Assembly: GCF_947501425.1 (NCBI RefSeq)
Contig: NZ_CANMVN010000001.1
Coordinates: forward strand, 248,001 to 312,000
Direction of reading: 5' to 3'
DNA length: 64,000 nucleotides
DNA from: an uncultured Psychroserpens sp.
GTDB taxonomy: Bacteria > Bacteroidota > Bacteroidia > Flavobacteriales > Flavobacteriaceae
Both the position numbers and the translations under genes were made by a program. Within the stretch, counting starts at the first letter, position 1. Each line of letters starts with the position of its first letter. Positions 27,036 through 35,841 of the stretch are shown piece after piece. A model generated the notes under the pieces. That model was not told where the DNA came from. It saw nothing but the letters and a program-made list of their open reading frames with translations, and did not search any database.

Positions 27036-27476
27036 ATGAAAAATCTAAGTATACTACTTGTTGTGTTTGCAGTAATTTTTAGCTGCAAATCAGATCAAAA
27101 GACAACCAAAGAAGAGGTAGAGGTTTCCACAGATACTTTAATAGCTGAACCTGGAAAAACTTTGAAGCAGAGTGATGGATTAATTGCTATTCATGGTAAT
27201 TACCTTTATGATGCTACTCAGAATGCTGCAGTATTACAAACACCAACATTGATGTATGGTATCGTTGTAAATGACAAAGTAGAGGAGTTAAATACACTAG
27301 TTGAAGAACATAAAAGTGAACCATATGAGATGGTTCCAGTTACCATTCGTGGCCGTATTTTTAAAAATGAAGCTAACGATCAGGAATGGGAAAATAAAAT
27401 TGAAATTAAAGAAATACTAAAAGTTTCTAAACCAGACCCAGAAGAAAACGACGTAATAAAATTAGGAAGTAAATAG
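27036..27476 (+). CDS. Lipoprotein encoded between sufB and sufC
   Basis: 146 residues from the ATG at 27036, giving a typical lipoprotein signal (MKNLSILLVVFAVIFSC; Cys17). An in-frame start at 27018 would add six polar residues and overlap sufB. After an acidic, Thr-rich spacer the protein has a small beta-rich domain (HGNYLYDATQNAAVLQTPTLMYGI; MVPVTIRGRIFKNE), perhaps OB-fold-like. There are no cysteines or metal motifs beyond the lipobox. Tight placement (10 bp after sufB, 2 bp before sufC) implies cotranscription, but an envelope lipoprotein has no known role in SUF assembly. Confidence 0.82.
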   Translation: MKNLSILLVVFAVIFSCKSDQKTTKEEVEVSTDTLIAEPGKTLKQSDGLIAIHGNYLYDATQNAAVLQTPTLMYGIVVNDKVEELNTLVEEHKSEPYEMVPVTIRGRIFKNEANDQEWENKIEIKEILKVSKPDPEENDVIKLGSK

Positions 27477-27478
27477 CT

Positions 27479-28231
27479 ATGTTAAAAATAAATGATTTAC
27501 ACGCAAGTGTAGAAGATAAAGCCATTTTAAGAGGAATTAACTTAGAAGTTAAACCTGGAGAAGTTCATGCCATTATGGGACCAAACGGTTCTGGAAAAAG
27601 TACTTTGGCTTCTGTTGTTGCAGGAAAAGAAGAGTATGAAGTTGATAAAGGTGAAATTATCCTTAATGGTGAAAATATAGATGAGTTAGCTGCTGAAGAG
27701 CGCGCACACAAAGGTGTGTTTTTATCATTTCAATACCCTGTAGAAATACCAGGTGTTAGTGTAACTAACTTTATGAAAACTGCCATCAACGAGACAAGAA
27801 AAGCTAAAGGTTTAGATGACATGCCTGCTAATGAAATGCTAAAAATGATTCGTGAGAAATCTGAGTTGCTTGAAATTGACAGAAAGTTCTTATCACGTTC
27901 TCTAAATGAAGGATTTTCTGGAGGAGAAAAAAAGCGTAATGAGATATTCCAAATGGCAATGTTGGAACCTAAATTAGCCATTCTTGATGAAACAGACTCT
28001 GGTTTAGATATTGATGCGTTACGAATTGTTGCTAATGGCGTCAATAAACTAAAAAGTAAAGATAATGCTGTAATTGTGATTACACATTACCAACGCTTAC
28101 TGGATTATATTGTGCCAGATTATGTACATGTTCTATACAATGGAAGAATTGTAAAATCTGGAACCAAAGAGCTAGCACATGAGCTGGAAGAAAAAGGTTA
28201 CGATTGGATTAAAGAAGAGATAAACGCTTAA
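27479..28231 (+). CDS. sufC: Fe-S cluster assembly ATPase SufC
   Basis: 250 residues, an ABC-type soluble ATPase. Walker A GPNGSGKST, Q-loop FQYPVEIPG, signature FSGGEKKRNE, Walker B LAILDETDSGLDIDA and the H-loop ITHYQR. The atypical D-x-S-G-L-D after Walker B is normal for SufC. Starts 2 bp after the lipoprotein gene. Confidence 0.98.
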   Translation: MLKINDLHASVEDKAILRGINLEVKPGEVHAIMGPNGSGKSTLASVVAGKEEYEVDKGEIILNGENIDELAAEERAHKGVFLSFQYPVEIPGVSVTNFMKTAINETRKAKGLDDMPANEMLKMIREKSELLEIDRKFLSRSLNEGFSGGEKKRNEIFQMAMLEPKLAILDETDSGLDIDALRIVANGVNKLKSKDNAVIVITHYQRLLDYIVPDYVHVLYNGRIVKSGTKELAHELEEKGYDWIKEEINA

Positions 28232-28261
28232 ACTTTAGGACTAAACACTGAAGATTGACAC

Positions 28262-29575
28262 ATGGATTTAAAAGATAAGTTAGTATCGTCATTTATGGCA
28301 TTTGAGAACTCGGTAGATTTAGATGCTCCCGTTCATGATGTTCGTAGTGAGGCGATAAAGTCATTTGAAGATAAAGGCTTCCCAACAAAGCGCAATGAAG
28401 CTTGGAAGTATACATCGTTAAATACGGTTCTCAAACATGATTACAGCGTATTTCCGAAGCAAGAAAATGCTCTGGAATACAGTGAAATTAAGAAATATTT
28501 TATTCACGATATTGATTCTTATAAGATTGTATTTGTCAATGGAAAGTATTCATCACATTTATCACAAACGACTCACGATGGAATTGATGTATGTTTGATG
28601 TCTGCGGCATTAACGAAGCCAAAGTACAGATTAATTATCGAGAATTATTTTAACAAGGCAGCAACAAAAGATAGTTTATCATCATTAAACACAGCATTCT
28701 CCCAAGAAGGCGCTTACATTCATATTCCAAAGAATAAAGTAGTTGAAAAACCAATTCAGATTCTACATTTTTCTACTGGAAATGAATCGGCATTGATGTT
28801 ACAACCACGTAATCTTATTGTTGTTGATGAAAACTCACATGTTCAAATAATTGAGCGTCATCAGAGTTTAACAGAGAATCCGGTTTTGACTAACAGTGTT
28901 ACCGAAATTTTTACGAATAAACGCGCTATTGTAGATTATTATAAAATTCAAAACGATAACCATAAAGCATCATTAATTGACAACACGTTTATCAAACAAA
29001 AACGTGAAAGTCATGCCTCAGTACATACCTTCTCTTTTGGTGGACAATTAACTCGTAATAACCTTAATTTCTATCAGGAAGGCGAGCGCATAGATTCTAC
29101 CTTAAAAGGAGTAACGATTATAGGAGATAAACAACATGTAGATCATAATACTTTAGTACATCATATTGAACCTAATTGCGAAAGTCATCAGGATTATAAA
29201 GGTATTTTTTCAGATAAATCTACAGGTGTGTTTAATGGGAAAGTAGTTGTGGATAAAATAGCTCAAAAAACCAATGCTTTCCAAGCCAATAACAATATCT
29301 TACTAAGTGACAAAGCATCTATAAACACTAAGCCTCAATTAGAGATTTTTGCAGATGATGTAAAATGTTCTCACGGTTGTACTATTGGACAATTAGATGA
29401 AAGTGCTATGTTTTATATGAGATCTCGTGGTATACCAGAAAAAGAAGCAAAAGCCTTATTGATGTTTGCCTTTAGTAATAACGTTTTAGATTCAGTGAAA
29501 ATTCCTGAGATCAAACAGCGTATTACAAAGATTATTGCAAACAAATTAGGAGTTAATATTGGGTTTGATCTTTAA
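28262..29575 (+). CDS. sufD: Fe-S cluster assembly protein SufD
   Basis: 437 residues. The N-terminal helical part (RNEAWKYTSLNTVL) is followed by the beta-helix core and the family-defining C-terminal CSHGCTIGQLDESAMFYMRS and RGIPEKEAKALL. It pairs with SufB in the scaffold. Its 3' end overlaps the convergent serine-hydrolase remnant by 23 bp. Confidence 0.97.
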   Translation: MDLKDKLVSSFMAFENSVDLDAPVHDVRSEAIKSFEDKGFPTKRNEAWKYTSLNTVLKHDYSVFPKQENALEYSEIKKYFIHDIDSYKIVFVNGKYSSHLSQTTHDGIDVCLMSAALTKPKYRLIIENYFNKAATKDSLSSLNTAFSQEGAYIHIPKNKVVEKPIQILHFSTGNESALMLQPRNLIVVDENSHVQIIERHQSLTENPVLTNSVTEIFTNKRAIVDYYKIQNDNHKASLIDNTFIKQKRESHASVHTFSFGGQLTRNNLNFYQEGERIDSTLKGVTIIGDKQHVDHNTLVHHIEPNCESHQDYKGIFSDKSTGVFNGKVVVDKIAQKTNAFQANNNILLSDKASINTKPQLEIFADDVKCSHGCTIGQLDESAMFYMRSRGIPEKEAKALLMFAFSNNVLDSVKIPEIKQRITKIIANKLGVNIGFDL

Positions 29576-31210
29576 CAAATTCAATGTTGCTTACTTGTCC
29601 GTCACAAGACAATAACATGCCTGTTATTTTGCCATTCTTGTTGTGTGTAAAATGATATAGTGTTCTGTTACGATTTCCAAAACTATTTAATTGAATAGGA
29701 TATAATGAGAGGTCTTCATGATTCTTATAGCTTAACTTGAGCGTGTTTTTGTCAGTATAAAAATGATAAACAGTTTTTAATTCTTCGGAATAATAGTTAC
29801 CCACAAAATCGTTCAAATTAGAAGGAGTTTCAGTAGTTATTTTAGCACGTTTAAAATAAAAAGGTGTCCCTCCAAATGTAACTATCATATCATAATGCTC
29901 AGTTTTGTTGAAGTCATACTTTACATTTTGTGAATTAAATCTAACAAATAGATTTTTATCACTTTGAATTAGTGGTATGGGGTTTTTCCTAAAGAGCTTT
30001 TCGCTTTTAAGGTATCATTGTCGTTAGTTATATACATAATCATGTCACTATTTAACTCTTTATAATCACCAATAAATTGCTTTATGTTTTGTGGTGTAAA
30101 AACGACAGGTGTATTTGTTATTTTTACATCTTTTTCTTTAGATACTAGCAACATGTCTAAAATTTTGTATGAGATTGGAACTGGATTTATAGATTGTAAA
30201 TTGGTCATAATAATGATGCCTATTTTTTCTTCAGGAACTGTTATTAATTGTGATTGGCCTCCATAACCAAATCCGCTATGGCTAACAACTTCATAACCTT
30301 TATAATCATCTATCATTAACCCTCTTCCATAAGAGACTTTTTTTCCACCAATAAGGGTGTCTTGGGTTTTTAAGAACTCTGCTAGCTCTACAAATTGAGG
30401 GATTTGCCCATTAAGCATCTTCATCCAGATAATCATATCGTTGAGGTGGCTTCCCATACTTCCAGCACCATAACTTAGTTGAGGGTTAGTATTACTTATG
30501 AAATTATCATTTTGTTTTTGATAGCCTACAGCTTTATTCTTAATAGTCTTTCCTAGAGAGACTCTTACAAATGTATCTTTCATTTCCAAAGGGATGAGAA
30601 CTTTCGCTTTTAAATAATCATCTAAATTTTGGTTGGTTATTTGTTCAACAATTAATGCTAAAAGATTATAGTTTGTATTTGAATAAATGAATTTTTCTCC
30701 AGGAATATTATTGAGATGTTTTTGTCGCTTGGCAAGCTCTAAAACCGTTTGATTGTCATAATAATCTCTATCATAATTAAAACCCGATAAATACATTAAG
30801 GTATGATAATTACGTATACCACTTGTATGATTTAGTAGATGTTTGATTTTTATAGATTTACCATACTCAGGAAATCCTGGAAAAAATTGCAATATATTAT
30901 CTTCCAAATCTAGTTTATCCTCTTTAATCAAAGTCCATATGGCAGCAGCTGTAAATTGTTTACTCACTGATGCTAAACTAAAAACGGTAGAGTCTGTGTT
31001 TTTTATACTGTAGTCTAAATTTGCTATTCCGATCCCCTTTGAATATAAGACATCATTAGATCTAATAACACTAATGGCTAATCCTGGTTCATTTAGCTTG
31101 GTGTAATTTTGTATGAGCGTATCAATGCGATTCTCTAGTTGATTTTGTGCGCTACTGATTGTAGGATACAATGCAGCAATGATTAGGCAAAGAACTTTTA
31201 ACTTTGACAT
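29553..31210 (-). pseudogene. Serine hydrolase (beta-lactamase fold), frameshifted near the 3' end
   Basis: From the ATG at 31210 the frame encodes a signal peptide (MSKLKVLCLII, cleavage after SSAQ) and a class C beta-lactamase-like domain with S-x-x-K (ASVSKQF), Y-S-N (IYSNTNYN) and HSGFGYGG. It stops at 29969 after SSLGKTPYH. A different frame continues without a break as SLGKNPIPLIQSDKNLF and then the 111-residue reading frame ending at 29553, which has a lipocalin/DUF3471-like look (FVGNYYSEELKTVYHFYTD). The two join if one base is added to the A5C4 run at 29979-29987 (minus-strand sense). It is therefore a single-base deletion or a sequencing error. The hydrolase domain itself is intact. 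Last gene of the padR module, overlapping the small membrane gene by 13 bp. Confidence 0.82.
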
Positions 31211-31377
31211 TGCTTGTATTTTTGATAAAAGTAGGTTGGAATTAAACCGAAATTTAAAAATAAGAACCCAATAAAGACAATGATTCCTCTGTAAGGCCAT
31301 GTTAAAAATTCAAACATGGCGCCAATGCCAAGAATAAAGAAGGTGATAAACCCGAGAATATAAAATGATTTTTTCAT
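31198..31377 (-). CDS. Small two-helix membrane protein
   Basis: 59 residues from the ATG at 31377 (MKKSFYILGFITFF); an in-frame TTG at 31392 is unlikely. Two membrane segments are separated by the motif FLTWPY and followed by IPTYFYQKYK. The same W-P-Y-x17-P-x2-F-Y-x2-Y-K layout, with identical spacing, forms the end of the neighbouring HAAS-domain protein. This suggests that one arose by duplication of the other's membrane hairpin. Overlaps the hydrolase start by 13 bp. Function unknown. Confidence 0.7.
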   Translation of the reverse strand: MKKSFYILGFITFFILGIGAMFEFLTWPYRGIIVFIGFLFLNFGLIPTYFYQKYKQCQS

Positions 31378-31388
31378 AGCTGTGTGAT

Positions 31389-31817
31389 TCAAGAGATTTT
31401 ATGGATTGATTTTTTATATCTAGAATAAAAATGAATAGGAAGTATTACCAAAATAGAAATGAGTATTGCTCCAAGTAACCAGATATTAGCATAAGGCCAT
31501 TGCATCATTTGAAACACTAAACTCATAATTAAAAGGAAAATGACTATAAAGCCAGCAGAAAATTTCAACTTATTTATCGTTATTATCTCTCTCGCAAATT
31601 TCTGCATATTAGTTTCTCGCTGTAAATTTTGAAAACTAGCATAGCCACCAAACTTTTGAAGTGCTTCTTGATATAAGGAATCAAAATCACCAGACTCTTT
31701 TGCTTCAATATAGGTGCAAATATGGTCCAATACATCTTCTCTTAAGTCCTTAGATTCAACACCATAAAGGATTAAGTTTTTTTCTATAAATTCAATTTGT
31801 TGCTCAGATAATATCAT
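31389..31817 (-). CDS. HAAS-like domain protein with two C-terminal membrane helices
   Basis: 142 residues. The N-terminal 75 residues are helical and match the HAAS (DUF1700-type) pattern: repeated short helices with LREDVLDHICTYIEAK and EALQKFGG. HAAS proteins are encoded beside PadR regulators and are thought to signal across the membrane. The C-terminal hairpin contains QMMQWPY and LPIHFYSRYKKS. The start overlaps the padR stop by 4 bp (ATGA), so translation is coupled. Confidence 0.85.
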   Translation of the reverse strand: MILSEQQIEFIEKNLILYGVESKDLREDVLDHICTYIEAKESGDFDSLYQEALQKFGGYASFQNLQRETNMQKFAREIITINKLKFSAGFIVIFLLIMSLVFQMMQWPYANIWLLGAILISILVILPIHFYSRYKKSIHKIS

Positions 31818-32152
31818 AATTTTTGAGTTTCAGAATTAAAAATGAGATGTAACGTATCTATAAAATCGTTCATTTCATTTGTGACTTCCTTGACTTTTTG
31901 CCTGCCTTCTTTAGTCACCTTGTAGTATTTTCTAACACGTTTACCTATAAACACTTTTTCGGTATCCAGTACACCTTTTGCTTCCAGCTTATGCAATATT
32001 GGATACAAAGCGCCTTCTGAAATATCGATTTTACCAGAGGTCATTTTTTTTACCTCTTGTGTAATCTCATAACCATACATTTTTTCTCTACTACTTATTA
32101 ATTTTAAAATGATGGGTTGTAATGTTCCTTTTGTGAGTTCTTTATTATACAT
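31814..32152 (-). CDS. PadR family transcriptional regulator
   Basis: 112 residues from the ATG at 32152 (MYNKELTKGTLQ); an in-frame ATG at 32167 would lie inside the promoter. Winged helix of the PadR-s1 class: GTLQPIILKLISSREKMYGY, ISEGALYPILHKLEAKGVL and GKRVRKYYKVTKEGRQ. It is a repressor that releases DNA on binding a small molecule or signal. A TACATTT-N5-AAATGTA palindrome and a TATATTTG box lie immediately upstream, indicating autoregulation. It heads the module padR, HAAS, small TM protein, hydrolase. Confidence 0.93.
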   Translation of the reverse strand: MYNKELTKGTLQPIILKLISSREKMYGYEITQEVKKMTSGKIDISEGALYPILHKLEAKGVLDTEKVFIGKRVRKYYKVTKEGRQKVKEVTNEMNDFIDTLHLIFNSETQKL

Positions 32153-32156
32153 ATGA

Positions 32157-32181
32157 CAAATATACATTTTATTTAAATGTA
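32157..32181 (-). promoter_or_regulatory. padR promoter with overlapping operator palindrome
   Basis: The -7 box TATATTTG (minus strand, 32157-32164) is 4 nt from the ATG at 32152. The perfect inverted repeat TACATTT (32163-32169), 5-nt spacer, AAATGTA (32175-32181) overlaps the upstream edge of that box, just where a repressor would block RNA polymerase. Confidence 0.65.
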
Positions 32182-32247
32182 TTTGAATAAAATATTAAAA
32201 AATTTATAAGTTTTATTTTCTGAATATCATTTTAATCAAACATCTCG

Positions 32248-32255
32248 TACCTTTG
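32248..32255 (+). promoter_or_regulatory. -7 box of a probable leaderless sufS promoter
   Basis: TACCTTTG, 5 nt before the sufS ATG at 32261. No clear TTTG is present at the -33 spacing. Indicates that sufS is transcribed independently of sufABCD here. Confidence 0.6.
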
Positions 32256-32260
32256 CAGCT

Positions 32261-33475
32261 ATGATAAACATCGAAAAAATCAGAGAAGATTTCCCAATCT
32301 TAAATCGTGAGATTAACGGAAAACCTTTAATATATTTTGATAATGCTGCAACCTCTCAAACACCACAGCAGGTGATTGATGTTATTGTGGATTATTATAC
32401 AAATTACAACGCTAATATCCATAGAGGTGTCCATACACTCAGTCAGGAAGCTACTGATCTTTATGAGCAGGCAAGACTAAAAATTCAGAAGCATTTTAAT
32501 GCCAAACACAACTATGAGATCATTCTAACTTCTGGTACTACTCACGGATTAAATTTGGTAGCTCAAGGGTTTTCAGATTTACTCAGTAAGGAAGACGAAG
32601 TACTCGTGTCTGCATTAGAACATCACAGTAATATTGTACCATGGCAAATGCTATGTGAGAGAACAGGAGCAACTCTAAAAGTCATTCCTATGAATACTAA
32701 CGGTGAACTGATCTTGAGTGATTATAAAGCCCTACTCTCTGAACGTACCAAACTCGTTTTTGTTAATCATATCTCAAATGCCTTAGGAACTATTAATCCT
32801 ATTGAAGCCATGATACAAAGTGCTCATGAGGTTGGAGCAGCTGTTGTAGTTGATGGAGCACAGGCATGTCCACACTTAAAACCAGACCTTCAAGCCTTGG
32901 ATGTCGATTTTTATGTCTGTGGTGCTCACAAAATGTGCGGACCAACAGGAGTTGGTATGCTCTACGGAAAAGAGGAGTGGCTGGAAAAATTACCACCTTA
33001 TCAAGGTGGAGGTGAAATGATTGATCAGGTGACTTTTGAAAAAACAACTTATGCTGGATTACCTCATAAGTTTGAAGCTGGTACGCCAAATATCTGTGGA
33101 GGTATTGCTTTTGGAACTGCTGTAGATTACATGAATACAGTTGGGTTTGATCAAATAGCCGCTTACGAAAATGAACTTCTGCATTATGCTACAGATGCCT
33201 TGTCTAAAATAGAGGGTTTAAAGTTCTACGGAACTGCTAAAGAAAAGACGTCTGTGATTTCTTTTAATATTGAAGGGATTCATCCTTATGATATTGGCAC
33301 AATTCTAGACAAAATGGGAATAGCGGTTAGAACAGGACACCATTGCGCACAGCCTATAATGGATTTCTATAACATTCCAGGAACAGTTAGAGCGTCTTTT
33401 GCATTCTACAATACAAAGGCTGAAATTGATGCTTTAGTTGAAGGGGTTAAGAAAGCGAAACTAATGTTGAGCTAG
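32261..33475 (+). CDS. sufS: Cysteine desulfurase SufS
   Basis: 404 residues, a PLP-dependent group II desulfurase. The PLP lysine is Lys224 in CGAHKMCGPTG, the catalytic Cys362 is in RTGHHCAQPIMD, and the cofactor-contact His is in ALEHHSN. It takes sulfur from cysteine as a persulfide and passes it to SufE (35414). It is separated from sufD by the reverse-strand padR module. Confidence 0.97.
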   Translation: MINIEKIREDFPILNREINGKPLIYFDNAATSQTPQQVIDVIVDYYTNYNANIHRGVHTLSQEATDLYEQARLKIQKHFNAKHNYEIILTSGTTHGLNLVAQGFSDLLSKEDEVLVSALEHHSNIVPWQMLCERTGATLKVIPMNTNGELILSDYKALLSERTKLVFVNHISNALGTINPIEAMIQSAHEVGAAVVVDGAQACPHLKPDLQALDVDFYVCGAHKMCGPTGVGMLYGKEEWLEKLPPYQGGGEMIDQVTFEKTTYAGLPHKFEAGTPNICGGIAFGTAVDYMNTVGFDQIAAYENELLHYATDALSKIEGLKFYGTAKEKTSVISFNIEGIHPYDIGTILDKMGIAVRTGHHCAQPIMDFYNIPGTVRASFAFYNTKAEIDALVEGVKKAKLMLS

Positions 33476-33659
33476 ATTCTATTTTATTAATTACATGATC
33501 CCAAAAACAGAAAACTCTGTCTTAAAACTACGGAAAAACCATAATTCAGACTGTTGTAAACATTATTTTTTAAAATATTAATATTTTTTTAACATTTTAT
33601 TTAGTATTGCGTATTAAAAATTATATATTCAGCAGAATTTTTAATTAAAATGTATAAAT

Positions 33660-34727
33660 ATGAAGAAAATGTTATTGAGCTTAGCGGCTCTAGCCCTGAT
33701 TTTCACCTCATGTGAAAATGACCAAAATGAAATTTCTCAAGAACAAAACAAAGTAGACATGAGCGACTTCTTTGTGTATACTGAAACCAATGAAAATGGT
33801 GGTGAACAAAGAAACGGTTTAACACAATGTTATTCAATGACCAATTTGAATAGGCTTTTAAACGAAGATCCACAGTTGTATAAAAAAATGTACGATATCG
33901 AATACCAAACGAGATCAAACATTTTATTTAAACCAGGAAACGGAAATGGAAACGGAAATGGAAATGGAAATAATGGCGGCGACGGCGGCGATGGAGGTGG
34001 TGGTACTCCAGATAATCTTGGTGTAATTACTATTCCTGTATATGTTCATGTTATTTATAGTAATTCTCAGCAGAATATTAGCAGCACACAAATTAACTCT
34101 CAAATGAATGTGCTTAATGATGATTTTAGAGCAACAAATAATGATGTAAATCAAGTTCCTGGAGAATTCTCTGGATTAGTAGCTGATAGCGAAATTCAAT
34201 TCACTTTAGCTGGCACATTTAGATATGCAAACTCTACATCATCATGGGGAACTAATGATGCTATGAAAGCAGCTTACCCTCCTGTAACTCCTGAAACACA
34301 CTTAAATATTTGGGTATGTAATATTGGTGGTGGAATCTTAGGATATGCACAGTTCCCTGGTGGACCTTCTGCAACAGATGGTGTAGTAGTCTCTCCACAA
34401 TATTTCGGAACCACAGGATTTGTATCTGCTCCTTTTGATGGAGGTAGAACTTTAACTCACGAAGTTGGACACTACCTAAACTTACGTCATATTTGGGGTG
34501 ATGGCAGATGCAAACGAGATGACTTTGTGGCTGATACGCCTTCATCAGATGCTCCTAATTACGGCTGTCCTTCTTATCCAACTGTAAATTGTAGATCAAA
34601 TGATATGACTATGAATTACATGGATTATGTTAATGATGATTGTATGTATATGTTTTCTGAAGGGCAAAAAGCACGTATGAGAACGATTTTTGAATCTGGA
34701 GGACCAAGAGCAGCTATGGCTAACTAG
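33660..34727 (+). CDS. M43 (pappalysin-like) zinc metalloprotease lipoprotein
   Basis: 355 residues. The lipobox is at Cys18 (LIFTSC) with acidic residues after it. Residues of about 92-116 are a low-complexity Gly-Asn repeat then Gly-Asp (GNGNGNGN; GGDGGDGGGG), a flexible linker. The catalytic domain has the metzincin motif HEVGHYLNLRH (residues 267-277) and the Met-turn NYMDY (319-323), plus cysteine pairs typical of M43B. Likely tethered to the envelope, perhaps the cell surface. No T9SS sorting domain at the C-terminus. Lies between sufS and sufE without an obvious functional link; a terminator follows. Confidence 0.93.
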   Translation: MKKMLLSLAALALIFTSCENDQNEISQEQNKVDMSDFFVYTETNENGGEQRNGLTQCYSMTNLNRLLNEDPQLYKKMYDIEYQTRSNILFKPGNGNGNGNGNGNNGGDGGDGGGGTPDNLGVITIPVYVHVIYSNSQQNISSTQINSQMNVLNDDFRATNNDVNQVPGEFSGLVADSEIQFTLAGTFRYANSTSSWGTNDAMKAAYPPVTPETHLNIWVCNIGGGILGYAQFPGGPSATDGVVVSPQYFGTTGFVSAPFDGGRTLTHEVGHYLNLRHIWGDGRCKRDDFVADTPSSDAPNYGCPSYPTVNCRSNDMTMNYMDYVNDDCMYMFSEGQKARMRTIFESGGPRAAMAN

Positions 34728-34750
34728 AATTCAGTTTTATAAATATCAGA

Positions 34751-34783
34751 AAGGATGTCTTTTCAAGGCATCCTTTTTTATTT
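34751..34783 (+). terminator. Rho-independent terminator after the M43 protease gene
   Basis: AAGGATGTCTT pairs with AAGGCATCCTT (one G-T wobble) around TTCA, followed by TTTTTT. Confidence 0.85.
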
Positions 34784-34852
34784 GATTTGTATTCATATTC
34801 ACTTTGGCTTCTTTTTTGTATTATTACTCATAATAACACGTAACAGTAAATT

Positions 34853-35347
34853 ATGAAACTAGCACTATGTATTGTTCTTATGCTCATTTCGGCAAAAGAA
34901 TGTGATAAAAACAAAACAGAACTATCTAATAATGTAGTGTCATCTGAGACAACTACCGAAATTTCAGAACGAAAAATGCAGGACAGTACAAGAATTACCT
35001 ATCAGGCATCAACAAGAGGCTTTTTCATGAGAATATGGTTTGAAGGAGATTCTGTTATGATTTCAAAAGACTATAATTTAAAGGAAGTTAATAGGTATGC
35101 ATTTCCGCAGGAAGAGAAAGAAACCTTTTTAAAACTATTGAGTGAAATTGATGAAACCAATCTTCCTGAATTGAAAGCACCTACTAGCGCACATCGTTAT
35201 GATGGTGCTCAAATGGCTTGGCTAGAGATTACAAAAGACGAGGAGGTCTACAAAACCAATATTTTTGATCATGGAAAGCCACCTAAAGCAATTTACGAGT
35301 TAGTAGAAAAAATACTATCAATCAAAACCATGCTTGAGAACCAATAG
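34853..35347 (+). CDS. Uncharacterised exported protein
   Basis: 164 residues with a short hydrophobic N-terminus (MKLALCIVLMLISAKECDK). Whether Cys17 is a lipobox cysteine is doubtful, since the preceding residues (SAKE) are atypical. After a Ser/Thr/Glu-rich spacer the domain has the look of a small periplasmic fold (YQASTRGFFMRIWFEGDSVM; KAPTSAHRYDGAQMAWLEI). No known motif recognised. It precedes sufE by about 66 bp, a gap that contains the sufE promoter. Confidence 0.65.
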   Translation: MKLALCIVLMLISAKECDKNKTELSNNVVSSETTTEISERKMQDSTRITYQASTRGFFMRIWFEGDSVMISKDYNLKEVNRYAFPQEEKETFLKLLSEIDETNLPELKAPTSAHRYDGAQMAWLEITKDEEVYKTNIFDHGKPPKAIYELVEKILSIKTMLENQ

Positions 35348-35363
35348 AGATGTCGTATCTTTG
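35334..35363 (+). promoter_or_regulatory. Promoter for sufE and downstream genes
   Basis: TTG at 35334-35336, a 19-bp spacer and TATCTTTG at 35356-35363, giving a leader of about 45 nt before sufE. The -33 part lies inside the end of the preceding gene. Confidence 0.7.
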
Positions 35364-35413
35364 CAACAATAATTTTGAAGGGTTTTAATTAAACCAATAA
35401 TGCAAGACTTAAT

Positions 35414-35836
35414 ATGACAATTTCAGAAATACAAGAAGATATTATAGATGAGTTTTCAATGTTTGATGATTGGGAAGAACGTTACCAATATATGATTGAT
35501 CTGGGCAAAACTTTGCCACTCATTGAAGAACAATATAAAACTGAAGATAACATCATTAAAGGATGTCAAAGTAAAGTTTGGGTGCATGCAGAAATGAAAG
35601 ATGATAAAGTTGTTTTTACAGCAGATAGTGATGCTATTATTACCAAAGGTATTATCGCCATTCTAATCAGAGCCTTTTCAAATCAACATCCTAAAGCTAT
35701 TATTGAAAGTAATACTGATTTTATCGACCAAATTGGTTTAAAAGAACATTTATCACCAACACGTGCTAACGGATTGGTAAGTATGATCAAACAAATTAAA
35801 ATGTATGCATTGGCATACCAAACACAGTTAAACTAA
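35414..35836 (+). CDS. sufE: Sulfur acceptor protein SufE
   Basis: 140 residues. The persulfide-accepting Cys51 is in IIKGCQSKVWV, and the family fold is indicated by DWEERYQYMIDLGKTLP and HLSPTRANGLVSMI. It accepts sulfur from SufS and delivers it to SufB. Followed after 5 bp by the DUF59 gene. Confidence 0.97.
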   Translation: MTISEIQEDIIDEFSMFDDWEERYQYMIDLGKTLPLIEEQYKTEDNIIKGCQSKVWVHAEMKDDKVVFTADSDAIITKGIIAILIRAFSNQHPKAIIESNTDFIDQIGLKEHLSPTRANGLVSMIKQIKMYALAYQTQLN

Positions 35837-35841
35837 TACTA

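Noticed and set aside
29979-29987. Programmed -1 ribosomal frameshift at the A5C4 run
   Set aside because: The zero-frame codons (GGA AAA ACC CCA) do not form an X-XXY-YYZ slippery heptamer and no downstream stem is evident; an indel is simpler.
33930-34005. Short tandem GGAAAT/GGAAAC units, considered as a CRISPR-like or regulatory repeat
   Set aside because: They encode the Gly-Asn linker of the M43 protease in frame; no spacers and no repeat-length regularity.
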